DNA of 10,394 nucleotides, taken from assembly GCA_021781255.1 (NCBI GenBank), contig JAJXXG010001163.1, forward strand, positions 1 to 10,394. Reading direction: 5' to 3'. Made by a program: the position numbers and the translations under genes. The notes beneath the pieces were generated by a model, which saw nothing but the letters and a program-made list of their open reading frames with translations, had not been told where the DNA came from and searched no databases. Source of the stretch: Acidobacteriota bacterium (GTDB taxonomy: Bacteria; Acidobacteriota; Terriglobia; Terriglobales; Acidobacteriaceae). Within the stretch, counting starts at the first letter, position 1, and each line of letters begins with the position of its first letter. Shown here in pieces: positions 1 through 7,414 of the stretch.

Positions 1-1
1 G

Positions 2-181
2 CATTGCGAGGCCTTTGGCAAGGAATGCACGCCGCGGCATCCGCTGGGGGCCACGATGGTCTCGAGCGAAGGGGCCTGCGCTGCCTACTTCAATTACGGG
101 CGCTTCCTTTCGGCTGAAGAGTTGACTGATGCGGCATCAACGCTGTCCGGGTCGGGACCATCTGGAGCGGCAGATGACTGA
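2..181 (+). CDS. hypD: HypD, hydrogenase Fe-ligand assembly protein (C-terminal fragment)
   Basis: Open from the window edge to TGA at 179-181, giving 59 residues. The fragment contains [21 protein letters not shown], or very nearly so, which matches the conserved C-terminal block of HypD: a Cys-Thr-Pro, then a Met-Val-Ser-Ser-Glu-Gly block, then Cys-Ala-Ala-Tyr. HypD carries a [4Fe-4S] cluster and, with HypC, forms the scaffold on which the Fe(CN)2CO unit of [NiFe]-hydrogenase is built in the cytoplasm. The C-terminal cysteines of this block belong to the cluster region in the family. The hypE start lies inside the last codons of this gene, so the two are translationally coupled. The N-terminal part, and presumably hypA, hypB and hypC, lie upstream of the window. 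Confidence 0.93.
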   Translation, partial: HCEAFGKECTPRHPLGATMVSSEGACAAYFNYGRFLSAEELTDAASTLSGSGPSGAADD

Positions 182-1283
182 GAAGCACAAAGATGGCGCA
201 TTGGCGACTTCCTTTTCGGCGCCGGATTTCTCAAACTGGAGCTGCCCTCTTCCACTGGCCGATTACCCCACCATCGTGATGGGCCATGGTGGAGGCGGCA
301 AGCTGGGCAACGAACTAATCGAGCACTTATTTCTGCCTGCCTTCCGTAATCCGTCTCTCGAAGATCTCGGTGACGCGGCTCTGCTCGATCTGGGTAGGGA
401 AGCGTCGGTCGGCCGCCTGGCTATGAGCACCGATCCCTTCGTCGTACGGCCGCTGTTTTTCCCCGGTGGCACGATCGGCGAGCTGGCGGTGAACGGGACG
501 GTCAACGATCTGGCCGTCTCTGGCGCCGTGCCCCGCTACTTGAGCGCCAGTTTCATTCTGGAGGAAGGCCTTCCGCTGGCGCAGTTGGCGGCGATTGTCG
601 AGGCGATGGCGAAGGCTGCCGCAGGCGCAAGGGTCTGGATCGTCACCGGCGATACGAAAGTCGTGGAGCGGGGCCACGGCGACGGCTGCTATATCAATAC
701 GGCGGGCGTAGGCGTGTTGCGGCCCGGGATTGCGGTTGGCCCGCATCTAGCCCGGCCAGGAGACGCGATTCTGCTCTCGGGGACCATCGGCGACCACGGA
801 ATGGCCGTCATGAGCGTGCGCGAAGGACTGGAGTTCGAAAGCCAAATACGAAGTGACTGCGCGGCGCTCGACGGACTGATTGGCGCTGTGCTGGAAGCGG
901 TTGGGACGGAGGTGCATGCCATGCGCGACCCGACCCGCGGTGGGCTGGCTTCCACGCTGAATGAGATCGCCGCGGCTTCCGGTGTGGGCATCGAGATTGA
1001 CGAGGCGCGGCTGCCGGTGCGGCCCGAGGTCAGCTCGGCCTGCGAACTGCTTGGTCTCGATCCGGTCTATGTGGCTAACGAAGGGAAGGCGGTCTTTTTT
1101 GTCGCCCCCGAGGCTGCCGAGCGGGCTCTTGCCGCTCTGCGGGGTCACGAACTGGGCCGCGAAGCAGCTCACATTGGCAAAGCGACCGCCGCGCATCCCA
1201 GTCTGCTGGTGGCCCGCACCGCCATGGGCGCCAATCGCGTGATTCCCATCCAGATCGGCGAGCAACTGCCACGTATTTGTTAG
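174..1283 (+). CDS. hypE: HypE, carbamoyl-dehydratase of hydrogenase cyanide-ligand synthesis
   Basis: HypE accepts a carbamoyl group from HypF on its C-terminal cysteine and dehydrates it with ATP to a thiocyanate, which is passed to the HypC-HypD iron. Visible PurM/AIR-synthase-like features are the glycine-rich [10 protein letters not shown] at about residues 36-45, STDPFVV at 85-91, [13 protein letters not shown] at 106-118, [15 protein letters not shown] at 157-171, and [10 protein letters not shown] at 249-258. The protein ends PRIC, so the essential terminal cysteine (Cys369) is present. I chose ATG 174 over the in-frame upstream ATG at 129. It has a GGAG at 164-167 at good spacing and overlaps the hypD stop by 8 bases, the usual coupling, whereas 129 would bury 50 bases in hypD. 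About 35 residues precede the glycine-rich motif, slightly longer than the enterobacterial protein. Family assignment is secure; the exact start is an inference. Confidence 0.95.
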   Translation: MTEKHKDGALATSFSAPDFSNWSCPLPLADYPTIVMGHGGGGKLGNELIEHLFLPAFRNPSLEDLGDAALLDLGREASVGRLAMSTDPFVVRPLFFPGGTIGELAVNGTVNDLAVSGAVPRYLSASFILEEGLPLAQLAAIVEAMAKAAAGARVWIVTGDTKVVERGHGDGCYINTAGVGVLRPGIAVGPHLARPGDAILLSGTIGDHGMAVMSVREGLEFESQIRSDCAALDGLIGAVLEAVGTEVHAMRDPTRGGLASTLNEIAAASGVGIEIDEARLPVRPEVSSACELLGLDPVYVANEGKAVFFVAPEAAERALAALRGHELGREAAHIGKATAAHPSLLVARTAMGANRVIPIQIGEQLPRIC

Positions 1284-1311
1284 ACAGTACTTCTGCATCA
1301 ATGCGCGCTTC

Positions 1312-1338
1312 CCGCAGACTACTTAGGCGTAGCTGCGG
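1312..1338 (+). other. Bulged hairpin between hypE and hypF
   Basis: CCGCAG (1312-1317) pairs with CTGCGG (1333-1338) and CTAC (1319-1322) pairs with GTAG (1329-1332). This leaves one bulged A at 1318 and a 6-base loop. The 10-bp stem starts 28 bases after the hypE stop and ends 29 bases before the hypF ATG. Only two T residues follow, so it is not a canonical intrinsic terminator. An mRNA-stability or partial-attenuation role between hypE and hypF is possible but inferred. Confidence 0.5.
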
Positions 1339-1367
1339 TTACCGGGAATGAGCTTCACCCATGCGCT

Positions 1368-4148
1368 ATGCTGACAGCGGCGGGTGACGCAGCGGTGACT
1401 GACGGAACTTATCCAAGACGAGCACAAGACGATGCGCAGCTTCGGAGTGAAATCCAGGTGCGCGGGGTGGTGCAGGGGGTGGGTTTCAGACCGTTTGTTT
1501 ACCGGCTGGCTATGGAAGAGGGCCTGGCTGGGTCCATCGGCAACGATACGGACGGGGTGACGATCGAGATCGAGGGGCCGGCCGAACGGGTGAAGGCGTT
1601 TCTCGGCAGATTGTGCTCCGAGACGCCGCCCCTGGCGCGGATCGATTCGGTTGCAGTGAGGGAGCTGGCTCCAACCGTAATCCATCCCGGAAGGCCGCAC
1701 GGGCAGGCGGTGTTTCGCATAGCCTCCAGCGAGGTCAAGGGGCGGGTGAGCACGGGAATTCCAGCCGATGCGGCTACGTGTCCTGACTGCCTGCGCGAAT
1801 TGCTGGACCCTGCCGACCGCCGCTACCTCTATCCGTTTCTGAACTGCACCAACTGCGGACCGCGCTTCACCATTACGCGGCAAATTCCCTATGACCGTCC
1901 TCAGACCTCGATGGCTCGATTCTGTATGTGCGCGGCCTGCCAAAGTGAGTACGACAATCCCGCGAACCGGCGCTTCCACGCCCAGCCTAATGCATGCTGG
2001 GAGTGCGGGCCGCGAGTTTGGCTGGTACAGGTTGATGGAGAGAGCCTTCAGGGAGAAGCCCTCAGCAGGAATATCGCGGAAGATGCCCGTGAGGCAGACC
2101 GGCCTGAGGAAATGCTCGAACCAAGGAAGAGCACAGGCTTTAGCCCGTCCGGAGATGTGACGGAATTAAAGAGAGCGTCGCCCCATGAAGGACGATTTGC
2201 AGCAAATTCACTTCCCGTCTCTCCTTTCTCTGCAGCCTTTGCAGCTCCGGCTTTACCAACCCATCGAGCGAAGGAATCCCTGGAGGCGGTGGAGCAGGCA
2301 ATCGAGCTGCTTCAGAATGGCCGGATAGTGGCCGTCAAGGGCATCGGCGGCTTTCATCTCGGCGTGGATGCGACCAACGAGGAAGCAGTCATGCGCCTAC
2401 GCGAGCGCAAGCGCCGCTTTGGCAAACCGCTGGCCGTGATGGTTCGTGATCTCGAAGCGGCGCGGCAAGTGTGTGCGCTGACGGCTGCCGAGGAGGCTCT
2501 GCTTACTAGTCCGGCGCGGCCCATCGTGCTGGCGCGAAAGCGCGACGCAGGCGGAATTGCGGCCTCAGTTGCGCCGGGGCTTCCCTGGCTGGGGATATTT
2601 TTGCCTTATGCGCCGCTTCACCATCTGTTCTTTGCCCCCAGCGTTGCGAGCGGCCATCTGAAAAAGGACCGGCTGCGCGCTCTGGTGATGACCTCAGGCA
2701 ACCTGAGCGAGGAGCCGATTGCCATTGAGAACGAAGAGGCGCTGTCGCGGCTGGCAGGGATTGCCGATGCCTTCCTGATGCACGACCGCGAGATCCTCCA
2801 GCGATGCGACGATTCGGTAACGGCGGTCGTCGATGATGCGCCGCAACTGTTCCGGCGGGCGCGTGGATTCGTGCCGTTGGCAGTCGAAATGCCGTCGATG
2901 TCGCAACCGGATCTCTTGCCGCTGCTGGCTGTCGGCGGCCACATGAAGAGCGTCTTTACGCTGGCGCGGGGCGGGCTGGCCTACCAGAGCCAGCACTTGG
3001 GCGAACTCGAAAATCCGACCAGCCTCGAGTTTTTTCGCGAGTCGCTCGATCACCTGATGCGCACATTCGAGATCGAACCCGGCTGCGTAGCCCACGATCT
3101 GCATCCTGGCTATCTCTCAACCATCTGGGCCAGGGAGCGGGCGCGGGAGCGCGGCCTGCCACTCATCGCCGTGCAGCATCATCATGCGCATGTGGCGGGG
3201 TGCATGGCCGAGCATGGACTTGAGGGCGAAGCGATCGGGTTGGCCCTTGACGGCACCGGATACGGAAGTGACGGGAAGATTTGGGGCGGCGAGGTGCTGA
3301 TTGCGCGGCTGGATGGCTTTGAGCGGTTTGCCCATCTCGATTATGTGCCCATGCCGGGTGGAGAGGCGGCGATCCGAGAGCCGTGGCGGATGGCGCTGGC
3401 GCATCTGCGCGCCGCGGGTTGCGATCCGGTTGCGGGCAGCTTGTTCGAGTCGATGGGCGCAACGGAGCAGGATGAGCGCGTGATTCGGCGCATGATGGAG
3501 CGGGGCGTGAATTCTCCGCTTACCTCCAGCCTCGGTCGCCTCTTCGACGCGGTAGCGGCAGTGGTGCTGAACCGGCGTACGGTGGATTATGAGGCGCAAT
3601 CCGCGATGGAACTGGAGGGGCTGGCAATCGACGAGCCGGACGACCTCGAAGAACAAAACGAATTGGGCGCGCTGATGGAATCGAACGGACCGGAAAATTG
3701 GCGCAAGGCTGGCTCTGTGCCTCAGGCTAGCTCCGCGCCGCTCTATCGGATGGAACTGGTTGGCGGCAACTGGGCCGGGCGCGAAGCGGTACGGATCTCT
3801 CCCGCTCCGCTGTGGCGGGCGCTGGTTAGTGATTTGCAATCCGGCGTGAGCAAGGCAAGGATTGCGGCGCGCTTTCACGCCGGCGTTGCCGAGGGGTTTG
3901 TGCGGGCGGCGATCGAGGCGCGCGCGGTGACGGGTGTGGGGCGCGTTGTGCTGAGCGGAGGCTGCATGCACAATCGCCGCCTGGCGCGCCTCTTGCGCAA
4001 AGGACTGGAGGCAGAGGCATTCCAGGTATTTCAGCATCGTTCGGTCAGCCCCGGCGATGGCGGACTGAGCTACGGGCAGGCCGCTGTTGCCACCGCGATC
4101 CTGGCACAGCGCGGCGTGACGCACTCAGTGCAGCGATGCGATCGATGA
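1368..4148 (+). CDS. hypF: HypF, carbamoyltransferase for hydrogenase maturation (long form)
   Basis: HypF uses carbamoyl phosphate and ATP to make carbamoyl-adenylate and transfers the carbamoyl group to the HypE C-terminal cysteine. Four domains are visible. The acylphosphatase domain has VRGVVQGVGFRPFVYRLA at 31-48 and Asn59. Two zinc-finger pairs follow (C138/C141 with C160/C163; C188/C191 with C210/C213). The YrdC-like domain runs from about 307 (KGIGGFHL at 324-331; TSGNLSEEPIA at 442-452). The Kae1-like domain runs from about 520 (VQHHHAHVAG at 602-611; LDGTGYGSDGKIWGGE at 627-642; VLSGGCMHNRRLA at 861-873). Family members are usually about 750-780 residues. The surplus here sits at about 222-303 and 755-800, both low-complexity and rich in Glu, Ser, Pro and Ala. 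The start is uncertain: ATG 1368 has no clear ribosome-binding site, and GTG 1395 in the same frame is an alternative. All catalytic motifs look intact, so the gene is probably functional. Confidence 0.94.
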   Translation: MLTAAGDAAVTDGTYPRRAQDDAQLRSEIQVRGVVQGVGFRPFVYRLAMEEGLAGSIGNDTDGVTIEIEGPAERVKAFLGRLCSETPPLARIDSVAVRELAPTVIHPGRPHGQAVFRIASSEVKGRVSTGIPADAATCPDCLRELLDPADRRYLYPFLNCTNCGPRFTITRQIPYDRPQTSMARFCMCAACQSEYDNPANRRFHAQPNACWECGPRVWLVQVDGESLQGEALSRNIAEDAREADRPEEMLEPRKSTGFSPSGDVTELKRASPHEGRFAANSLPVSPFSAAFAAPALPTHRAKESLEAVEQAIELLQNGRIVAVKGIGGFHLGVDATNEEAVMRLRERKRRFGKPLAVMVRDLEAARQVCALTAAEEALLTSPARPIVLARKRDAGGIAASVAPGLPWLGIFLPYAPLHHLFFAPSVASGHLKKDRLRALVMTSGNLSEEPIAIENEEALSRLAGIADAFLMHDREILQRCDDSVTAVVDDAPQLFRRARGFVPLAVEMPSMSQPDLLPLLAVGGHMKSVFTLARGGLAYQSQHLGELENPTSLEFFRESLDHLMRTFEIEPGCVAHDLHPGYLSTIWARERARERGLPLIAVQHHHAHVAGCMAEHGLEGEAIGLALDGTGYGSDGKIWGGEVLIARLDGFERFAHLDYVPMPGGEAAIREPWRMALAHLRAAGCDPVAGSLFESMGATEQDERVIRRMMERGVNSPLTSSLGRLFDAVAAVVLNRRTVDYEAQSAMELEGLAIDEPDDLEEQNELGALMESNGPENWRKAGSVPQASSAPLYRMELVGGNWAGREAVRISPAPLWRALVSDLQSGVSKARIAARFHAGVAEGFVRAAIEARAVTGVGRVVLSGGCMHNRRLARLLRKGLEAEAFQVFQHRSVSPGDGGLSYGQAAVATAILAQRGVTHSVQRCDR

Positions 4149-4194
4149 GAACTGCCCCGGGTCTTCCCCCACCTATAGCATTTTCGACGGGTGC

Positions 4195-4224
4195 TGGCTT
4201 TCTTGCTGCAAGATGCCCGATAAT
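4195..4224 (+). promoter_or_regulatory. Weak candidate sigma-70-type promoter for the regulator gene
   Basis: TGGCTT (4195-4200) and GATAAT (4219-4224) are separated by 18 bases in the 132-base gap between hypF and the sigma-54 activator gene. The -10-like hexamer matches TATAAT at five of six positions; the -35-like hexamer is poor. Transcription would start near 4231, leaving a leader of about 50 bases. Read-through from the hyp operon is equally possible because I see no terminator in the gap. Confidence 0.2.
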
Positions 4225-4280
4225 TTCAGACAGGCTTCGCATCGGAAGTTTGTTTTTTGTTGGCAGGTGCGAGGGACGGG

Positions 4281-5771
4281 ATGCGCTTAGATATGGCACA
4301 AGAGACGAACCACGAAGCATTGTATGACAGAAGAATAGAGGCGGACCCAAGCTCTGAGATTACGTGTTCGCCGTGGGCCGATCAGCCTTTGAGCGCAGAC
4401 ACTCAAATTGCTCTCTATGGGGTTACGCGTGTCCTCGCGTCCGTGGGACGAGCCTTTGTCTGTCTGGATCCGGATTTTCGGATTGTGCATGCTTCGTTCC
4501 TCCTGGACGATCTCTTAGGTGAAGGCGTATCCCGTGCTCTCGTTGGTCGAGGAATTGATGAGTTGTTAGGAGCAGACCTCTTTGGTGCGAAAGGGGCGCT
4601 GCGGAACGCGTTGCTGGGGGGCCAGCGAAGGGAAGGATGGCGCGCGACGCTTCAGTTTAAGGACACGGCCTCGCGTCTGGTGTCAGTTACTACGGCTCCG
4701 TTGCCTCATGAGGCCTCTAACATCTGCGATCCGCGAATGAGGTACGTAGTACTGCTCCGTCCAGCGGAAGAAGATCAGATGTGCGCGAGCTCACCGGCAT
4801 TTTATGGGGATGCAATCGCATCTTCACCGGCCATGCAACGCGTTTTCAGACTGGTCGAGACACTGCAGCACAGCGAATCTACAGTGCTGATTACAGGTGA
4901 AAGCGGAACGGGCAAGGAGGTGGTGGCGCGCGCCATTCATAAGAGTTCGCCAAGAAGTAATGGCCCGTTTATCGCCGTCAACTGTGGCGCATTGCCTTTC
5001 GAACTCCTTGAATCGGAGTTATTTGGACATGTTCGGGGAGCGTTCACCGGGGCTGTGCGCGACCGCAAGGGGCGGTTTGAGCTGGCCTCTCATGGAACGC
5101 TGTTTCTGGATGAGATTGGAGACCTGCATCCCCAGTTGCAGGTGAAGCTGCTGCGCGTGCTCCAAGAGCGCCAGTTTGAACGGCTGGGAGAAAGCGTAAC
5201 GCGAACCGCACGGGCCCGTATCATTTCAGCTACCAATGTGGACCTCCGTGCTGCGTTGCGCCAGGGTCGTTTGCGCGAGGATTTGTACTACCGGCTTTGT
5301 GTCGTGCCGATCGAAGTGCCTCCTTTGCGGGACCGGAGAGAAGATATCTATCCTCTTGCCCAGCACTTTCTTAACCGCTTTACAACTCAGCAGGGCTTCA
5401 TTCGGCGGATTTCACCCCAGGTGATGCGCCTAATGCTGGAGTACCCCTGGCCGGGGAATGTGAGAGAACTGGCCAATGTGATGGAATATGCGGTTGCGGT
5501 GGCAAAGATGGAGACGATTCTTCCCGAAGATCTTCCCGAAGAAATGCGTTTAGCCAAGCCGGCGTCTCGCCAGTCCCCCGCCATTGAAACACGTATGAGC
5601 ATCCCCGAGCCTCAGCCGCCAGAGCCTCTGGCCGCACACGAAGCTGAGAACCTGACAGCGCTCTTGAAGTCGCATCGCTGGAATCGTTCAGAGGTTGCCC
5701 GGATACTGGGACTTAGTCGGACCACGCTCTGGCGCAGGATGCGCGAATTGAATATCACAGAACATCCATAG
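4281..5771 (+). CDS. Sigma-54-dependent enhancer-binding transcriptional activator (PAS-AAA+-Fis HTH)
   Basis: This 496-residue NtrC-class activator hydrolyses ATP to remodel RNA polymerase bound to sigma-54. Residues about 45-165 resemble a divergent PAS sensor; no response-regulator receiver domain is present, so the signal is probably a small molecule or redox cue rather than phosphorylation. The AAA+ domain has Walker A GESGTGKE (206-213), the sigma-54-contacting loop GAFTGA (253-258), Walker B LFLDEIGD (274-281), and the sensor and arginine region [25 protein letters not shown] at about 331-352. A Fis-type helix-turn-helix occupies about 455-492 ([20 protein letters not shown]). I chose ATG 4281 because GAGGG lies at 4271-4275, five bases upstream; ATG 4293 and TTG 4257 are less likely. 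The enhancer-like array begins at its stop codon, and a -24/-12 promoter follows, so it most likely activates the downstream sulfur operon. The inducer cannot be read from the sequence. Confidence 0.93.
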   Translation: MRLDMAQETNHEALYDRRIEADPSSEITCSPWADQPLSADTQIALYGVTRVLASVGRAFVCLDPDFRIVHASFLLDDLLGEGVSRALVGRGIDELLGADLFGAKGALRNALLGGQRREGWRATLQFKDTASRLVSVTTAPLPHEASNICDPRMRYVVLLRPAEEDQMCASSPAFYGDAIASSPAMQRVFRLVETLQHSESTVLITGESGTGKEVVARAIHKSSPRSNGPFIAVNCGALPFELLESELFGHVRGAFTGAVRDRKGRFELASHGTLFLDEIGDLHPQLQVKLLRVLQERQFERLGESVTRTARARIISATNVDLRAALRQGRLREDLYYRLCVVPIEVPPLRDRREDIYPLAQHFLNRFTTQQGFIRRISPQVMRLMLEYPWPGNVRELANVMEYAVAVAKMETILPEDLPEEMRLAKPASRQSPAIETRMSIPEPQPPEPLAAHEAENLTALLKSHRWNRSEVARILGLSRTTLWRRMRELNITEHP

Positions 5772-5848
5772 TGTTTCACTTGTGTGTTTCAGCCATGTAA
5801 CACATGTTGCAATATGTGTTACATGGCTGTGTTGCACAGCGTGTTACA
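5770..5848 (+). promoter_or_regulatory. Enhancer (UAS) array with 38-bp palindrome for the sigma-54 activator
   Basis: Six 9-base sites of the form TGTGTTNCA, each exact or with one mismatch, begin at 5770, 5783, 5796 (inverted), 5815, 5828 and 5840. Sites at 5796 and 5815 form the arms of a palindrome spanning 5791-5828. Its 15-base arms are perfect, and the 8-base centre carries palindromic TTGCAA, so only one symmetric pair (5806/5813) breaks the symmetry. A second perfect palindrome, GCTGTG-TTG-CACAGC, lies at 5826-5840. Start-to-start spacing is 13, 13, 19, 13 and 12 bases. The array is about 75-155 bases upstream of the predicted transcription start, the normal position for sites bound by sigma-54 activators. 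Binding by the adjacent regulator is inferred from this position and from its Fis-type DNA-binding domain. Confidence 0.8.
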
Positions 5849-5898
5849 GGTCTGGTGTGGATTCATATAAGTGATTGATTATAAATGCAATACACAAT

Positions 5899-5914
5899 TG
5901 GAACGATAAGTGCA
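5899..5914 (+). promoter_or_regulatory. Sigma-54 (-24/-12) promoter of the sulfur operon
   Basis: TGGAACG (5899-5905), four bases, then GTGCA (5910-5914). This matches the consensus TGGCACG-N4-TTGCA at all but two positions, and the invariant GG (5900-5901) and GC (5912-5913) are separated by exactly ten bases. Transcription would begin near 5925, leaving a leader of about 70 bases before the FadL-family gene. The preceding gene encodes a GAFTGA-containing activator, which strongly supports the call. Confidence 0.82.
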
Positions 5915-5997
5915 TTATCCCTTGTCAAGATCGCTCATCTGTGATGCCGCCCAAAAGGAATTGAAGCGGTACTCGAACGGTCTCCGAAGAGGCGATG

Positions 5998-7338
5998 ATG
6001 AAGATTGTGAAGAGTCTGTCGTGGCGAATCGGGATCAAGTGCCTGATGATCACAGGTTTGCTGATGTATTTTTCGTTGCCACTCCTAGCCACAGACGGTC
6101 ATTTTCTGCAGGGAGCCGGGCCGATCAATGAGGCCATGGGCGGAGCCGATACCGGTATCTGTCTCGATGTCGCCGGCTCCATTGCATGGAATCCGGCGTG
6201 TACCGGCGAATTCGTCGGGCGACGCTTCGAGATCCACGGGACGCTATTTACGCCCTGGCGATCCTTGTCGAGTACTGTCGACGCCAATGCTTTTGGCTCC
6301 GGAATGCCCGCAGGCCCACTGAGCGGGACCACTGTTAGCAAGCGTGATATGGCATTGATACCGGGATTCGCCTTCATCTATCATCCCTCGGGAGCTTCCA
6401 ACTCCTATCACATTGCGATGCTTGCAGTGAGTGGTTTCGGTGTCGATTATCCAGAGAACACCAATTTCTCCAATCCGATTCTCACGCCACAGGCGCCAAA
6501 TGGATTTGGATTTGGACGCATCCGTTCGAACTATATGCTGATCACTTTGCCGATCGGCATGGCTCGGCAACTTACGGAGCGCTTCTCCATTGGATTTTCC
6601 GTGGTGCCCTCTCTTTCGATGCTTAAGGTCATTCCCGCTCCGTTCTCCGCGCCAGTTTCTGCCGGAAGCAGCATGCCGTACTACCTTGCGGCCAACAACA
6701 GTGCGCCGGCAGTGGGCAGCGGATTTAATCTCGGGGTCCATTACGCGTTCGAGAGGGTCAGCCTGGGCGTTTCCTATCGCTCGCCTGTCTGGTTTCGCGA
6801 TTTCGGGTGGAACAGCCAGGACCTTACAGGCACCACAAACAAGTTGAACTTCAAGATGAATCTTCCGCAGGTGGTCTCGATTGGAACGGGTATCTCTGTT
6901 GCGAAAGGTACGCGCCTGGGCATAGATACCCGCTGGATCAACTATGCGAACACTACAGGATTCGATGAGGTTGGCTACAACGACGAGGATGCTGTTTCAG
7001 GATTCGGCTGGAATAACATCTGGACAGTCAGCACCGGCATAGAGCAGCGAATCTCAAAGTCGACGAAGATCATGGCTGGCTACAACTACTCCGAAAACCC
7101 GGTTCCTGCGAAGTACACATTCTTCAACATTCCGGCTCCCGCAATTGTGCAGCACCACGTCTCCGGTGGCGTTACGCAGAAGATTGGCAAGGTGGATATG
7201 TCGGTAGCGTATTATCACGCCTTCCGGAATTCGATCACCGGACCATGGATCTCATCGATGGGGCCGATTCCCGGAACAAGCGTAACAAGCCAAATGTCAG
7301 AGAACTCCGTCACGATAGGGTTTGCGAAGAGCTTTTAG
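5998..7338 (+). CDS. FadL/OmpP1/TodX-family outer-membrane channel
   Basis: The product (446 residues) belongs to the FadL beta-barrel family, which carries hydrophobic molecules across the outer membrane by lateral diffusion. A basic N-terminus and hydrophobic stretch (about 11-31) ending LLA-TDG indicate a signal peptide cleaved near residue 31. The mature N-terminus GHFLQGAGPINEAMGG followed by AWNPA (63-67) is the conserved hatch region. Alternating amphipathic strands follow to a terminal phenylalanine (FAKSF), the outer-membrane insertion signal. The only two cysteines after the signal peptide, Cys55 and Cys68, lie in the hatch, where most relatives have neither. ATG 5998 is preferred over adjacent ATG 5995 because AGAGG at 5988-5992 is better spaced. 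It is first in the operon behind the -24/-12 promoter. Its position before sulfide oxidation and sulfur-relay genes suggests passage of elemental sulfur, polysulfide or another hydrophobic sulfur compound; this is inference, as the family also carries fatty acids and aromatics. Confidence 0.88.
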   Translation: MKIVKSLSWRIGIKCLMITGLLMYFSLPLLATDGHFLQGAGPINEAMGGADTGICLDVAGSIAWNPACTGEFVGRRFEIHGTLFTPWRSLSSTVDANAFGSGMPAGPLSGTTVSKRDMALIPGFAFIYHPSGASNSYHIAMLAVSGFGVDYPENTNFSNPILTPQAPNGFGFGRIRSNYMLITLPIGMARQLTERFSIGFSVVPSLSMLKVIPAPFSAPVSAGSSMPYYLAANNSAPAVGSGFNLGVHYAFERVSLGVSYRSPVWFRDFGWNSQDLTGTTNKLNFKMNLPQVVSIGTGISVAKGTRLGIDTRWINYANTTGFDEVGYNDEDAVSGFGWNNIWTVSTGIEQRISKSTKIMAGYNYSENPVPAKYTFFNIPAPAIVQHHVSGGVTQKIGKVDMSVAYYHAFRNSITGPWISSMGPIPGTSVTSQMSENSVTIGFAKSF

Positions 7339-7342
7339 CCGC

Positions 7343-7362
7343 TCGCCAAAAGGATGTGGCGG
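7343..7362 (+). other. Small intercistronic hairpin after the FadL-family gene
   Basis: CGCCA (7344-7348) pairs with TGGCG (7357-7361) around an 8-base loop, with one further T-G wobble pair outside. It starts 5 bases after the stop codon. It lacks a T-tract, so it may only reduce expression of, or stabilise, the outer-membrane protein transcript relative to the genes that follow. It lies in the 120-base gap (7339-7458), the largest within the operon. Confidence 0.3.
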
Positions 7363-7414
7363 ATGGGTGAAAAAATCAACACTGCCGCGCGCGAGTAACC
7401 TTTGCAGTATTTGC

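Noticed and set aside
129..173. Upstream ATG 129 as the hypE start
   Set aside because: It adds 15 Arg-rich residues encoded wholly within hypD, and ATG 174 has the GGAG site and the usual short overlap.
747..1301. Minus-strand open frame (184 codons) opposite hypE
   Set aside because: It is antisense to conserved HypE motifs, has no recognisable family, and its composition is typical of a codon-bias shadow.
1348..1374. Eight-codon mini-ORF overlapping the hypF start, as a leader peptide
   Set aside because: It has no convincing ribosome-binding site and no regulatory codon pattern; the overlap with ATG 1368 is likely chance.
3117..4124. Long minus-strand open frame (335 codons) opposite hypF
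   Set aside because: It lies wholly antisense to the Kae1-like domain of HypF, whose catalytic motifs are intact. Its translation is Arg/His/Pro-rich and looks like a shadow of GC-rich codon bias.
4281..5771. Regulator as HoxA/HydG-type hydrogenase activator, because hyp genes are adjacent
   Set aside because: It has no N-terminal receiver domain, and the enhancer array and -24/-12 promoter lie downstream in front of the sulfur genes rather than near hyp.
5791..5828. 38-bp palindrome read as an intrinsic terminator of the regulator gene
   Set aside because: No T-tract follows. The arms share sequence with four further sites outside the palindrome, which fits protein binding sites better. 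A minor RNA effect is not excluded.
5910..6131. Plus-strand open frame (73 codons) overlapping the start of the FadL-family gene
   Set aside because: It begins inside the -12 element, upstream of the predicted transcription start, lacks a ribosome-binding site, and its 3' half is an out-of-frame reading of the signal peptide region.
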